NCBI GenBank assembly: GCA_030762175.1
Contig: JAUJEO010000019.1
Coordinates: 4,222,001 to 4,286,000, forward strand
Direction of reading: 5' to 3'
Length of the DNA: 64,000 nt
Source: Metallyticus violacea
Taxonomy: Eukaryota; Arthropoda; Insecta; Mantodea; Metallyticidae
The position numbers and the translations under genes are program-made. Below, one piece after another: positions 10,617 through 22,621 of the stretch. Position 1 is the stretch's first letter. Every line of letters begins with the position of its first letter. The notes under the pieces were generated by a model. That model saw nothing but the letters and a program-made list of their open reading frames with translations, did no database searches and was not told where the DNA came from.

Positions 10617-13243
10617 ACTAGTTTGATAGCCTTAGAAAAGCATATTATACGGAAAGAATCTCGAAAAGAAAAAAAATTTTTTTCGAAGTTTGGAAACTTC
10701 ATTAGAATCACTTTTTTTCCGTTCTTATTTGAGATAACTGGTTCTCTTTCATTATACTAGTTTGATAGCCTTAGAAAAGCATATAATGCGGAAAGAATCT
10801 CGAAAAGGAAAAAATTTTTTTCGATGGTTGGAAAGTTCATTAGAATCAATTTTTTTCCATTCTTATTTGAGATAACTGGTTCTCTTTCATTATACTAGTT
10901 TGATAGCCATAGAAAACCATAAAATGAAGAAAGATTCGCGAAAAGAAAAGATTTATTTTGATGGTTGGAAACTTCAATAGAATCAATTTCTTTCCGTTCT
11001 TATTTGATATATGGTTCTCTTTCATTATACTAATTTGATAGCATTAGAAAAGCATATTATGCGGAAAGAATCTCGAAAAGAAAAAAAATTTTTTTCGAAG
11101 TTTTGAAACTTCATTAGAATTTCTTTTTTTCCGTTCTTATTTGAGATAACTGGTTCTCTTTCATTATACTAGTTTGATAGCCTTTGAAAAGCATATTATA
11201 CGGAAAGAATCTCGAAAAGAAAAAAATTTTTTTTCGAAGTTTGAAAACTTCATTACAATCACTTTTTTTCCGTTCTTATTTGAGATAACTAGTTCTCTTT
11301 CATTATACTAGTTTGATAGCCTTAGAAAAGCATATTGTGCGGAAAGAATCTCGAAAAGAAAAAATTTTTTTTCGAAGTTTGGAAACTTCATTAGAATCAC
11401 TTTTTTTCCGTTCTTATTAGAGATAACTGGTTCTCTTTCATTATACTAGTTTGATAGCCTTAGAAAAGCATATTGTGCCGAAAGAATATCGAAAAGAAAA
11501 AAAAAATTTTTCGAAGTTGGAAACTTCATTAGAATCACTTTTTTTCCGTTCTTATTTTAGATAACTGGTTCTCTTTCATTATACTAGTTTGATAGCCTTA
11601 GAAAAGCATATAATGCGGAAAGAATCTCGAAAAGAAAAAAATTTTCTTTCGATGGTTGGAAACTTCATTAGAATCAATTTTTTTCCATTCTTATTTGAAA
11701 TAACTGGTTCTCTTTCATTATACTAGTTTGATAGCCATAGAAAACCATAAAATGGAGAAAGATTCGCGAAAAGAAAAGATTTATTTTGATGGTTGGAAAC
11801 TTCATTAGAATCAATTTTTTTCCGTTCTTATTTGAGATATATGGTTCTCTTTCATTATACTATTTTGATAGCCTTACAAAAGCATATTATGCGGAAAGAG
11901 TCTCAAAAAGAAAAAAAAAATTTTCGAAGTTTTGAAACTTCAAAAGAATCACTTTTTTTCCGTTCTTATTTGAGATAACTGGTTCTCTTTCATTATGCTA
12001 GTTTGATAGCCTTAGAAAAGCATATTATGCGGTAAGAATCTCGAAAAGAAAAAAAAAATTTTCGAAGTTTGGAAAATTCATTAGAATCACTTTTTGTCCG
12101 TTCTTATTTGAGATAACTGGTTCTCTTTCATTATACTAGTTTGATAGCCTTAGAAAAGCATATTGTGCGGAAAGAATCTCGAAAAGAAAAAAATTTTTTT
12201 TCGAAGTTTGGAAACTTCATTAGAATCACTTTTTTCCATTCTTATTTGAGATAACTGGTTCTCTTTCATTATACTAGTTTGATAGCCTTAGAAAACCATA
12301 AAATGAAGAAAGATTCGCGAAAAGAAAAGATTTATTTCGATGGTTGGAAACTTCATGAGAATCAATTTTTTTCCGTTCTTATTTGAGATAACTGGTTCTC
12401 TTTCATTTTGCTAGTTTGATAGCTGTAGAAAAGCATATTTTGCGGAAAGAATCTCGAGAAGAAAAAAAAAAATTTTTCAAAGTTTGGAAACTTCATTAGA
12501 ATCACTTTTTTTCCGTTCTTATTTGAGATATATGGTTCTCTTTCATTATACAATTTTGATAGCCTTACAAAAGCATATTATGCGGAAAGAATCTCGAAAA
12601 GAAAAAAAAAATTTTTCGAAGGTTTGGAAACTTCATTAGAATCACTTTTTTTCGTTCTTATTTGAGATAACTGGTTCTCTTTCATTTTGCTAGTTTGATA
12701 GCTGTACAAAAGCATATTATACGGAAAGAATCTCGAAAAGAATAAAATTTTTTTTCGAAGTTTGGAAACTTCATTAGAATCACTTTTTTCCGTTCTTATT
12801 TGAGATAACTGGTTCTCTTTCATTATACTTGTTTGATAGCCTTAGAAAAGCATATTGTGCGGAAAGAATCTCGAAAAGAAAAAATATTTTTTTCGAAGTT
12901 TGGAAACTTCATTAGAATCACTTTTTTTCCGTTCTTATTTGAGATAACCGGTTCTTTTTCATTATACTAGTTTGATAGCCTTAGAAAAGCATATAATGCG
13001 GAAAGAATCTCGAAAAGAAAAAAAATGATTTTCGATGGTTGGAAACTTCATTAGAATCACTTTTTTTCGGTTCTTATTTGAGATAACTGGTTCTCTTTCA
13101 TTATACTAGTTTGATAGCCTTAGAAAAACATATTATGCGGTAAGAATCTCGAAAAGAAAAAAAAAATTTTTCGAAGGTTGGAAAGTTCATTAGAATCACT
13201 TTTTTTCCGTTCTTATTTGAGATAACTGGTTCTCTTACATTAT

Positions 13244-13354
13244 ACTAGTTTGATAGCCTTAGAAAAGCATATTGTGCGGAAAGAATCTCGAAAAGAAAAA
13301 AATTTTTTTTCGAAGTTCCGTTCTTATTTGAGATAACTGGTTCTCTTTCATTAT
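13244..13354 (+). repeat. Truncated monomer (111 bp)
   Basis: The dyad's right arm and the following T-run are gone: CGAAGTT is joined to CCGTTC at 13311-13320, a loss of about 28 bases. It is T-type on the left, unlike later examples, so it marks a recombination junction at the end of the 5.1-kb copy 2. Confidence 0.85.
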
Positions 13355-15098
13355 ACTAGTTTGATAGCCTCAGTAAAGCAAGCATATTATGCGCAAAGAA
13401 TCTCGAAAAGAAAAAAAATTTTTTTCGAAGTTTGGAAACTTCGTTAGAATTACTTTTTTTCCGTTCTTATTTGAGATAACTGGTTCTCTTTCATTATACT
13501 AATTAGATAGCCTCAGAAAAGCATATTATGCGCATAGAATCTCGAAAATAAAAAAATTTTTTTAGAACTTTGGAAACTTCGTTAGAATCACTTTTTTTCC
13601 GTTCTTATTTGAGATAACTGGTTCTCTTTCATTATACTAGTTTGATAGCCTTAGAAAAGCATATTATGCAGTAGGAATCTCGAAAGAAAAAAAATTTTTT
13701 TCGAAGTTTGGAAACTTCATTAGAATCAATTTTTTTCCATTCTTATTTGAGATAACTAGTTCTCTTTCATTATACTAGTTTGATAGCCATAGAAAACCAT
13801 AAAATGAAGAAAGATTCGCGAAAAGAAAAGATTTATTTTGATGGTTGGAAACTTCATTAGAATGAATTTTTTTCCGTTCTTATTTGAGATATATGGTTCT
13901 CTTTCATTATACTAGTTTGATAGCCTTAGAAAAGCATATTATGCGGAAAGAATCTCGAAAAGAAAAAAAAAATTTTTCGAAGTTTTGAAACTTCATTAGA
14001 ATCACTTTTTTTTCCGTTCTTATTTGAGATAACTGGTTCTCTTTCATTATACTAGTTTGATAGTCTTAGAAAAGCATATTATGCAGTAAGAATCTCGAAA
14101 GAAAAAAAATTTTTTTCGAAGTTTTGAAAGTTCATTAGAATCACTTTTTTTCCGTTCTTATTTGAGATAACTGGTTCTCTTTCATTATACTAGTTTGATA
14201 GCCTTAGAAAAGCATATAATGCAAAAAGACTCTCGAAAGGAAAAAAATTTTTTTTGATGTTTTGAAATTCCTTATGATTCAATTTTTGTCCATTCTTATT
14301 TGAGATAACTGGTTCTCTTTCATTATACTAGTTTGATAGCCTTAGAAAACCATAAAATGAAGAAAGATTCGCGAAAAGAAAATATTTATTTTGATGGTTG
14401 CAATCTTCATTAGAATCAATTTTTTTCCGTTCTTATTTGTGATATATGGTTCTCTTTCATTATACTATTTTGAGAGCCTTACAAAAGCATATTATGCGGA
14501 AATAATCTCGAAAAGCAAAAAATTTTTTTTCGAAGTTTTGAAACTTCATTAGAATCTTTTTTTTTTCGTTCTTATTTGAGATATATGGTTCTCTTTCATT
14601 ATACTATTTTGATAGCCTTACAAAAGCATATTATGCGGAAAGAATCTCGAAAAGAAGAAAAATTTTTTTCGAAGTTTGGAAACTTCGTTAGAATCACTTT
14701 TTTTCCGTTCTTGTTTGAGATAACTGGTTCTCTTTCAATATACTAGTTTGATAGCTTCAGAAAAGCATATTATGCGCAAAGAATCTCGAAAAGAAAAAAA
14801 ATTTTTTTCGAAGTTCCGTTCTTATTTGAGATAACTGGTTCTCTTTCATTATACTAGTTTGATAGCCTCAGTAAAGCAAGCATATTATGCGCAAAGAATC
14901 TCGAAAAGAAAAAAAAATTTTTTCGAAGTTTGGAAACTTCGTTAGAATCACTTTTTTTCCGTTCTTATTTGAGATAACTGGTTCTCTTTCATTATACTAG
15001 TTTGATAGCCTTAAAAGAGCATATTGTGCGGAAAGAATCTCGAAAAGAAAAAAATTTTTTTCCAAGTTTGGAAACTTCATTAGAATCACTTTTTTTCC
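13280..15098 (+). repeat. Mixed cassette shared with 40.6-42.4 kb
   Basis: About 13 monomers between two truncated monomers, with C, T, M and D types. The markers at 13311, 14809 and 15009 have partners at 40634, 42133 and 42333, an offset of 27323-27324. The two truncated monomers are 1498 bases apart here. The same pair spacing occurs at 40634/42133 (1499) and 47460/48957 (1497). Confidence 0.83.
14742..14852 (+). repeat. Truncated monomer (111 bp)
   Basis: Same CGAAGTT-to-CCGTTC join, at 14809. Starts with GCTTCAG and is followed by a C-type monomer with an extra AAGC (GTAAAGCAAGCATATT). Confidence 0.88.
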
Positions 15099-15246
15099 CT
15101 TCTTATTTGAGATAACTGGTTCTCTTTCATTATACTAGTTTGATAGCCTTAGAAAAGCATATACTGCGGAAAGAATCTCGAAAAGAAAAAAATTTTTTTC
15201 GAAGTTTGGAAACTTCATTAGAATCACTTTTTTTCCGTTCTTATTT

Positions 15247-15293
15247 GAAAGTTTGGAAACTTCGTTTGAATCACATTTTTTCCGTTCTTATTT
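15247..15293 (+). repeat. 47-base partial-monomer insertion
   Basis: After CTTATTTGA the sequence jumps back to AAGTTTGGAAACTTCG and runs through a second CCGTTCTTATTTGA. It is therefore a direct duplication of about one third of a monomer. The inserted copy differs in having CGTTTGAATCACATTTTTT. Confidence 0.9.
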
Positions 15294-16151
15294 GAGATAA
15301 CTGGTTATCTTTCATTATACTAGTTTGATAGCCTCAGTGAAGCATATTATGCGCAAAGAATCTCGAAAAGAAAAAAAATTTTTTTAGAAGTTTGGAAACT
15401 TCGTTAGAATCACTTTTTTTCCGTTCTTATTTGAGATAACTGGTTCTCTTTCATTATACTAGTTTGATAGCCTCAGTAAAGCATATTATACGCAAAGAAT
15501 CTCGAAAAGAAAAAAAAATTTTTTCGAAGTTTGGAAACGTCGTTTGAATCACTTTTTTCCGTTCTTATTTGAGATAACTGGTTCTCTTTCACTATAGTAG
15601 TTTGATAGCCTCAGAAAAGCATATTATGCGCAAAGAATCTCGAAATGAAAAAAATTTTTTTTCGAAGTTTAGAAACTTCCTTAGACATACTTTTTTTCCG
15701 TTCTTATTTGAGATAACTGGTTTTCTTTCATTATACTAGTTTAATAGCCACAGAAAAGCATATTATGCGCAAAGAATCTTGAAAAGAAAAAAAAATTTTT
15801 TCGAAGTTTGGAAACTTCATTAGAATCACTTTTTTTCCTTTCTTATTTGAGATAACTGGTATTCTCTCATTATACTAGTTTGATAGCCTCAGAAAATCAT
15901 ATTATGCGCAAAGAATCTCGAAAAGAAGAAAAATTTTTTTCGAAGTTTGGAAACTTCGTTAGAATCACTTTTTTTCCGTTCTTGTTTGAGATAACTGGTT
16001 CTCTTTCATTATACTAGTTTGATAGCCTCAGAAAAGCATATTATTCGCAAAGAATCTCGCAAAGAAAAAAAATTTTTTTTGAAGTTTGGAAACTTCGTTT
16101 TTATCACTTTTTTTCCGTTCTTATTTGAGATAACTGGTTTTCTTTCATTAT

Positions 16152-16289
16152 ACTAGTTTGATAGCCTCAGTAAAGCATATTATGCGCAAAGAATCTCGAA
16201 AAGAAAAAAAAAAATTTTCGAAGTTTGGAAACGTCGTTTGAATCACTTTTTTCCGTTCTTATTTGAGATAACTGGTTCTCTTTCATTAT
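16152..16289 (+). repeat. Representative C-type monomer (138 bp)
   Basis: Differs from T-type at linked positions: CCTCAG instead of CCTTAG, ATGCGCAAAG instead of ATGCGGAAAG, and CGT instead of CAT just after the dyad. Some C-type copies also have CTTGTTTGAG for CTTATTTGAG. This copy belongs to a sub-variant with ACGTCGTTTGAATC. C-type dominates roughly 13.3-19.4 kb and recurs as short runs near 2.7-3.7, 21.8-22.6, 26.7-27.7, 53.0-53.6 and 57.0-58.7 kb. Confidence 0.93.
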
Positions 16290-17235
16290 ACTAGTTTGAT
16301 AGCCTCAGTAAAGCATATTATGCGGAAAGAATCTCGAGAAGAAAAAAAAATTTTTTCGAAGTTTGGAAACGTCTTTTGAATCACTTTTTTCCGTTCTTAT
16401 TTGAGATAACTGGTTCTCTTTCATTATACTAGTTTGATAGCCTCAGAAAAGCATATTATGCGCAAAGAATCTCGAAAAGAAAAAAATTTTTTTTCAAAAC
16501 TTGGAAACTTCGTTAGAATCACTTTTTTTCCGTTCTTGTTTGAGATAACTGGTTCTCTTTCATTATACTAGTTTGATAGACTCAGAGAAGCATATTATGC
16601 GCAAAGAATCTCGAAAAGAAGAAAAAATTTTTTCGAAGTATGGAAACTTCGTTAGAATCACTTTTTTTCCGTTCTTGTTTGAGATAACTGGTTCTCTTTC
16701 ATTATACTAGTTTGATAGCCTCAGAAAAGCATATTATGCGCAAAGAATCACGAAAAGAAACAAAATTTTTTTCTATGTTTGGAAACTTCGTTAGAATCAC
16801 TTTTTTTCCGTTCTTATTTGAGATAACTGGTTCTCTTTCATTATACTTGTTTGATAGCCTCAGTAAAGCATATTATGCGCAAAGAATCTCGAAAAGAAAA
16901 AAAATTTTTTTCGAAGTTTGGAAACTTCGTTAGAATCACTTTTTTTCCTTTCTTATTTGAGATAACTGGTTCTCTTTCATTATACTAGTTTGAAAGCCTC
17001 AGAAAAGCATATTATGCGCAAAGAACCTCGAAAAGAAAAAAATTTTTTTCGAAGTTTGGATACTTCATTTGAATCACTTTTTTTTAGTTCTTATTTAAGA
17101 TAACTGGTTCTCTTTCATTATACTAGTTTGATAGCCTCAGTAAAGCAATTTATGCGCAAAGAATCTCGAAATGATAAAAAATTTTTTTCGAAGTTTGGAA
17201 ACTTCGTTAGAATCACTTTTTTTCCGTTCTTATTT

Positions 17236-17282
17236 GAAAGTTTGGAAACTTCGTTTGAATCACATTTTTTCCGTTCTTATTT
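17236..17282 (+). repeat. 47-base partial-monomer insertion
   Basis: Same insertion as at 15247, 1989 bases further on. It confirms that the surrounding C-type segment was copied as a block. Confidence 0.9.
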
Positions 17283-18391
17283 GAGATAACTGGTTCTCTT
17301 TCATTATACTAGTTTGATAGCCTCAGTGAAGCATATTATGCGCAAAGAATCTCGAAAAGAAAAAAAATTTTTTTAGAAGTTTGGAAACTTCGTTAGAATC
17401 ACTTTTTTTCCGTTCTTATTTGAGATAACTGGTTCTCTTTCATTATACTAGTTTGATAGCCTCAGTAAAGCATATTATACGCAAAGAATCTCGAAAAGAA
17501 AAAAAATTTTTTTCGAAGTTTGGAAACGTCGTTTGAATCACTTTTTTCCGTTCTTATTTGAGATAACTGGTTCTCTTTCATTATAGTAGTTTGATAGCCT
17601 CAGAAAAGCATATTATGCGCAAAGAATCTCGAAATGAAAAAAATTTTTTTTCGAAGTTTAGAAACTTCCTTAGACATACTTTTTTTCCGTTCTTATTTGA
17701 GATAACTGGTTCTCTTTCATTATACTAGTTTAATAGCCACAGAAAAGCATATTATGCGCAAAGAATCTCGAAAAGAAAAAAAAAAATTTTCGAAGTTTGG
17801 AAACGTCGTTTGAATCACTTTTTTCCGTTCTTATTTGAGATAACTGGTTCTCTTTCATTATACTAGTTTGATAGCCTCAGTAAAGCATATTATGCGCAAA
17901 GAATCTCGAAAAGAAAAAAAAAAATTTTCGAAGTTTGGAAACGTCGTTTGAATCACTTTTTTCAGTTCTTATTTGAGATAACTGGTTCTCTTTCATTATA
18001 CTAGTTTGATAGCCTCAGAAAAGCATATTATGCGCAAAGAATCTCGAAAAGAAAAAAATTTTTTTTCAAAACTTGGAAACTTCGTTAGAATCACTTTTTT
18101 TCCGTTCTTGTTTGAGATAACTGGTTCTCTTTCATTATACTAGTTTGATAGCCTCAGAGAAGCATATTATGCGCAAAGAATCTCGAAAAGAAGAAAAAAT
18201 TTTTTCGAAGTATGGAAACTTCGTTAGAATTACTTTTTTTCCGTTCTTGTTTGAGATAACTGGTTCTCTTTTATTATACTAGTTTGATAGCCTCAGTAAA
18301 GCAATTTATGCGCAAAGAATCTCGAAATGAAAAAAAATTTTTTTCGAAGTTTGGAAACTTCGTTAGAATCACTTTTTTTCCGTTCTTATTT

Positions 18392-18437
18392 GAAAGTTTG
18401 GAAACTTCGTTTGAATCACATTTTTCCGTTCTTATTT
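18392..18437 (+). repeat. 46-base partial-monomer insertion
   Basis: Same insertion, one T shorter, 1156 bases after the previous one. Confidence 0.9.
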
Positions 18438-19434
18438 GAGATAACTGGTTCTCTTTCATTATACTAGTTTGATAGCCTCAGTGAAGCATATTATGCGCAA
18501 AGATTCTCGAAAAGAAAAAAAATTTTTTTAGAAGTTTGGAAACTTCGTTAGAATCACTTTTTTTCCGTTCTTATTTGAGATAACTGGTTCTCTTTCATTA
18601 TACTAGTTTGATAGCCTCAGTAAAGCATATTATACGCAAAGAATCTCGAAAAGAAAAAAAAATTTTTTCGAAGTTTGGAAACGTCGTTTGAATCACTTTT
18701 TTCCGTTCTTATTTGAGATAACTGGTTCTCTTTCATTATAGTAGTTTGATAGCCTCAGAAAAGCATATTATGCGCAAAGAATCTCGAAATGAAAAAAATT
18801 TTTTTTCGAAGTTTAGAAACTTCCTTAGACATACTTTTTTTCCGTTCTCATTTGAGATAACTGGTTCTCTTTCATTATACTAGTTTAATAGCCACAGAAA
18901 AGCATATAATGCGCAAAGAATCTTGAAAAGAAAAAAAATTTTTTTCGAAGTTTGGAAACTTCATTAGAATCACTTTTTTTCCTTTCTTATTTGAGATAAC
19001 TGGTAATCTCTCATTATACTAGTTTGATAGCCTCAGAAAATCATATTATGCGCAAAGAATCTCGAAAAGAAGAAAAATTTTTTTCGAAGTTTGGAAACTT
19101 CGTTAGAATCACTTTTTTTCCGTTCTTGTTTGAGATAACTGGTTCTCTTTCATTATACTAGTTTGATAGCCTCAGTAAAGCATATTATGCGCAAAGAATC
19201 TCGAAAAGAAAAAAATTTTTTTTCAAAACTTGGAAACTTCGTTAGAATCACTTTTTTTCCGTTCTTGTTTGAGATAACTGGTTCTCTTTCATTATACTAG
19301 TTTGATAGCCTCAGAGAAGCATATTATGCGCAAAGAATCTCGAAAAGAAGAAAAATTTTTTTCGAAGTATGGAAACTTCGTTAGAATCACTTTTTTTCCG
19401 TTCTTGTTTGAGATAACTGGTTCTCTTTCATTAT

Positions 19435-21649
19435 ACTAGTTTGAAAGCCTCAGAAAAGCATATTATGCGCAAAGAACCTCGAAAAGAAAAAAATTTTTTT
19501 TCGAAGTTTGGATACTTCATTTGAATCACTTTTTTTTAGTTCTTATTTAAGATAACTGGTTCTCTTTCATTATACTAGTTTGATAGCCTCAGTAAAGCAA
19601 TTTATGCGCAAAGAATCTCGAAATGAAAAAAAATTTTTTTCGAAGTTTGGAAACTTCGTTAGAATCACTTTTTTTCCGTTCTTATTTGAGATAACTGGTT
19701 CTCTTTTATTATACTAATTAGATACCCTCAGAAAAGCATATCATGCGCATAGAATCTGGAAAATGAAAAAATTTTTTTAGAACTTTGGAAACTTCGTTAG
19801 AATCACTTTTTTTCCGTTCTTATTTGAGATAACTGGTTCTCCTTCATTATACTAGTTTGATAGCCTCAGAAAAGCATATTATGCGCAAAGAATCTCGAAA
19901 TGAAAAAATTTTTTTTTCGAAGTTTGGAAACTTCCTTAGAATCACTTTTTTTCCATTCGTATTTGAGATAACTGGTTCTTTTACATTATACTAGTTTGAT
20001 TGCCATAGAAAACCATAAAATGGAGAAAGATTCGCTAAAAGAAAAGATTAATTTCGATGGTTGGAAACTTCCTTAGAATCACTTTTTTTCTTTCTTATTT
20101 GAGAAAACTTGTTCTCTTTCATTTTCCTAGTTTGATAGCTGTAGAAAAGCATATTATGCGGCAAGAATCTCGAAAAGAAAAAAAATTTTTTCGAAGGTTG
20201 GAAAATCCAGGAGAATCAATTTTTTTCCGTTCTTATTTGAGATAACTGGTTCTCTTTCATTATACTAGTTTGATAGACTTAGAAAAGCATATTATGCGGA
20301 AAGAATCTCGAAAAGAATAAAAAAAATTTTCGAAGTTTGGAAACTTCATTAGAATCACTTTTTTCCGTTCCTATTTGAGATAACTGGTTCTCTTTCATTA
20401 TACTAGTTTGATAGCCTTAGAAAAGCATATAATGCGGATAGAATCTCGAAAAGAAAAAAATTTTTTTTTGATGCTTTGAAAATACATATTAATCAATTTT
20501 TTCCCATTCTTATTTGAGATTACTCGTTCTCTTTCATTATACTAGTTTGATAGCCTTAGAAAAGCATATTGTGCAGAAAGAATCTCGAAAAGAAAAAATA
20601 TTTATTTCGAAGTTTGGAAACTTCATTACAATCACTTTTTTTTCCGTTCTTATTTGAGATAACTGGTTTTCTTTCATTTTGCTAGTTTGATAGATGTAGA
20701 AAAGCATATTATGCGGAAAGAATCTCGAAAAGAAAAAAAAAATTTTTTCGAAGTTTGGAAACTTCATTAGAATCACTTTTTTTCCGTTCTTATTTTAGAT
20801 AACTGGTTCTCTTTCATTATACTAGTTTGAGAGCCTTAGAAAAGCATATAATGCGGATAGAATCTCGAAAAGAAAAAAAATTTTTTTTGGATGTTTTGAA
20901 AATCCTTATGAATCAATTTTTTTCAATTCTTATTTGAGATTACTGGTTCTCTTTCATTATACTAGTTTGTTAGCCATAGAAAACCATAAAATGAAGAAAG
21001 ATTCGCGAAAAGAAAAGATTTACTTCGATGGATGGAATCTTCATTAGAATCAATTTTTTTCCATTCTTATTTGAGATAACTTGTACTCTTTCATTATACT
21101 AGTTTGATAGCCATAGAAAACCATAAAATGAAGAAAGATTCGCGAAAAGAAAAGATTTATTTCGATGGTTGGAAACTTCATTAGAATCACTTATTTCCGT
21201 TCTTAATTGAGATAACTGGTTCTCTTTAATTTTCCTAGTTTGATAGCTGTAGAAAAGCATATTATGCAAAAAGAATCTCGAAAAGAAAAAAAAATTTTTT
21301 CAAAGTTTGGAAACATCATTAGTAGCACTTTTTTTCCGTTCTTATTAAAGATAACTGGTTCTCTTTCATTATACTAGTTTGATAGCCGTAGAAAATCATA
21401 TTATGCGGAAAGAATCTCGAAATGAAAAAAAAATTTTTTCGAAGTTTGGAAACTTCATTAGAATCACCTTTTTCCGTTCTTATTTGAGATAACTAGTTCT
21501 CTTTCATTATACTAGTTTGATAGCCTTAGAAAAGCATATAATGCGGAAAGAATCTAGCAAAGAAAAAAATTTTTTTTTGATGTTTTGAAATTCCTTATGA
21601 TTCAATTTTTTTCCATTCTTATTTGAGATAAGTGGTTCTCTTTCATTAT
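19435..21649 (+). repeat. 5.1-kb unit, partial third copy
   Basis: Starts with the GAAAGCCTCAG and AGAACCTCG marker monomer and follows the order of copy 1 (3034 onward, offset 16401). The offset falls to 16271 by the TTGATTGCCATAG monomer near 19998, so one monomer is missing. It carries the TTGTACTCTTTC marker near 21082 as copy 2 does. It ends at the D-type monomer near 21570, corresponding to about 5.3 kb in copy 1. Confidence 0.8.
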
Positions 21650-21788
21650 ACTAGTTTGATAGCCTTAGAAAAGCATATTATGCGCAAAGAATCTCGAAAA
21701 GAAAAAAAATTTTTTTCGAAGTTTGGACACTTCGTTAGAATCACTTTTTTTCCTTTCTTATTTGAGATAACTGGTTCTCTTTCATTAT
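21650..21788 (+). repeat. Hybrid T/C monomer
   Basis: Left end is T-type (CCTTAG), right part is C-type (GCGCAAAG, CGTTAG). It sits where a T/D block gives way to a C block, consistent with a recombination breakpoint inside the first 35 bases of the monomer. A copy lies near 25515 onward. Confidence 0.8.
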
Positions 21789-22621
21789 ACTAGTTTGAAA
21801 GCCTCAGAAAAGCAATTTATGCGCAAAGAATCTCGAAAAGAAAAAAAATTTTTTTCGAACTTTGGAAACTTCGTTAGAATCACTTTTTTTCCGTTCTTAT
21901 TTGAGATAACTGGTAATCTCTCATTATACTAGTTTGATAGCCTCAGAAAATCATATTATGCGCAAAGAATCTCGAAAAGAAGAAAAATTTTTTTCGAAGT
22001 TTGGAAACTTCGTTAGAATCACTTTTTTTCCGTTCTTGTTTGAGATAACTGGTTCTCTTTCATTATACTAGTTTGATAGCCTCAGTAAAGCATATTATGC
22101 GCAAAGAATCTCGAAAAGAAAAAAATTTTTTTTCAAAACTTGGAAACTTCGTTAGAATCACTTTTTTTCCGTTCTTGTTTGAGATAACTGGTTCTCTTTC
22201 ATTATACTAGTTTGATAGCCTCAGAGAAGCATATTATGCGCAAAGAATCTCGAAAAGAAGAAAAATTTTTTTCGAAGTATGGAAACTTCGTTAGAATCAC
22301 TTTTTTTCCGTTCTTGTTTGAGATAACTGGTTCTCTTTCATTATACTAGTTTGAAAGCCTCAGAAAAGCATATTATGCGCAAAGAACCTCGAAAAGAAAA
22401 AAATTTTTTTTCGAAGTTTGGATACTTCATTTGAATCACTTTTTTTTAGTTCTTATTTAAGATAACTGGTTCTCTTTCATTATACTAGTTTGATAGCCTC
22501 AGTAAAGCAATTTATGCGCAAAGAATCTCGAAATGAAAAAAAATTTTTTTCGAAGTTTGGAAACTTCGTTAGAATCACTTTTTTCCGTTCTTATTTGAGA
22601 TAACTGGTTCTCTTTCATTAT

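Larger units (their letters stand above)
8139..13316 (+). repeat. 5.1-kb higher-order unit, copy 2
   Basis: Directly follows copy 1 and matches it almost base for base, with a few A/T-tract length changes and single substitutions. It carries one additional M-type monomer (9928-10064). Matching stops after the T-tract near 13316, where the next bases are TTCCGTTC instead of TTTGGAAAC. That is the break of a truncated monomer, and the last 66 bases of the unit are missing. Confidence 0.87.
15099..19434 (+). repeat. C-type-dominated array
   Basis: About 31 monomers, nearly all with CCTCAG/CCTCAGT and GCGCAAAG. Local repeats are visible: a segment marked by a 47-base insertion recurs with spacing 1989 and then 1156. 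Variants include TTAGACATAC (15683, 17671, 18827), ACGTCGTTTG, CAAAACTTGG and AAGTATGG. The segment 15000-15250, with CATATACTGCGG, also matches 52584-52830. No gene. Confidence 0.85.

Noticed and set aside
13317..19434. Possible transposon or LTR boundary at the change from T-type to C-type
   Set aside because: No target-site duplication, terminal inverted repeat, primer-binding site or coding sequence; both sides are the same satellite family.
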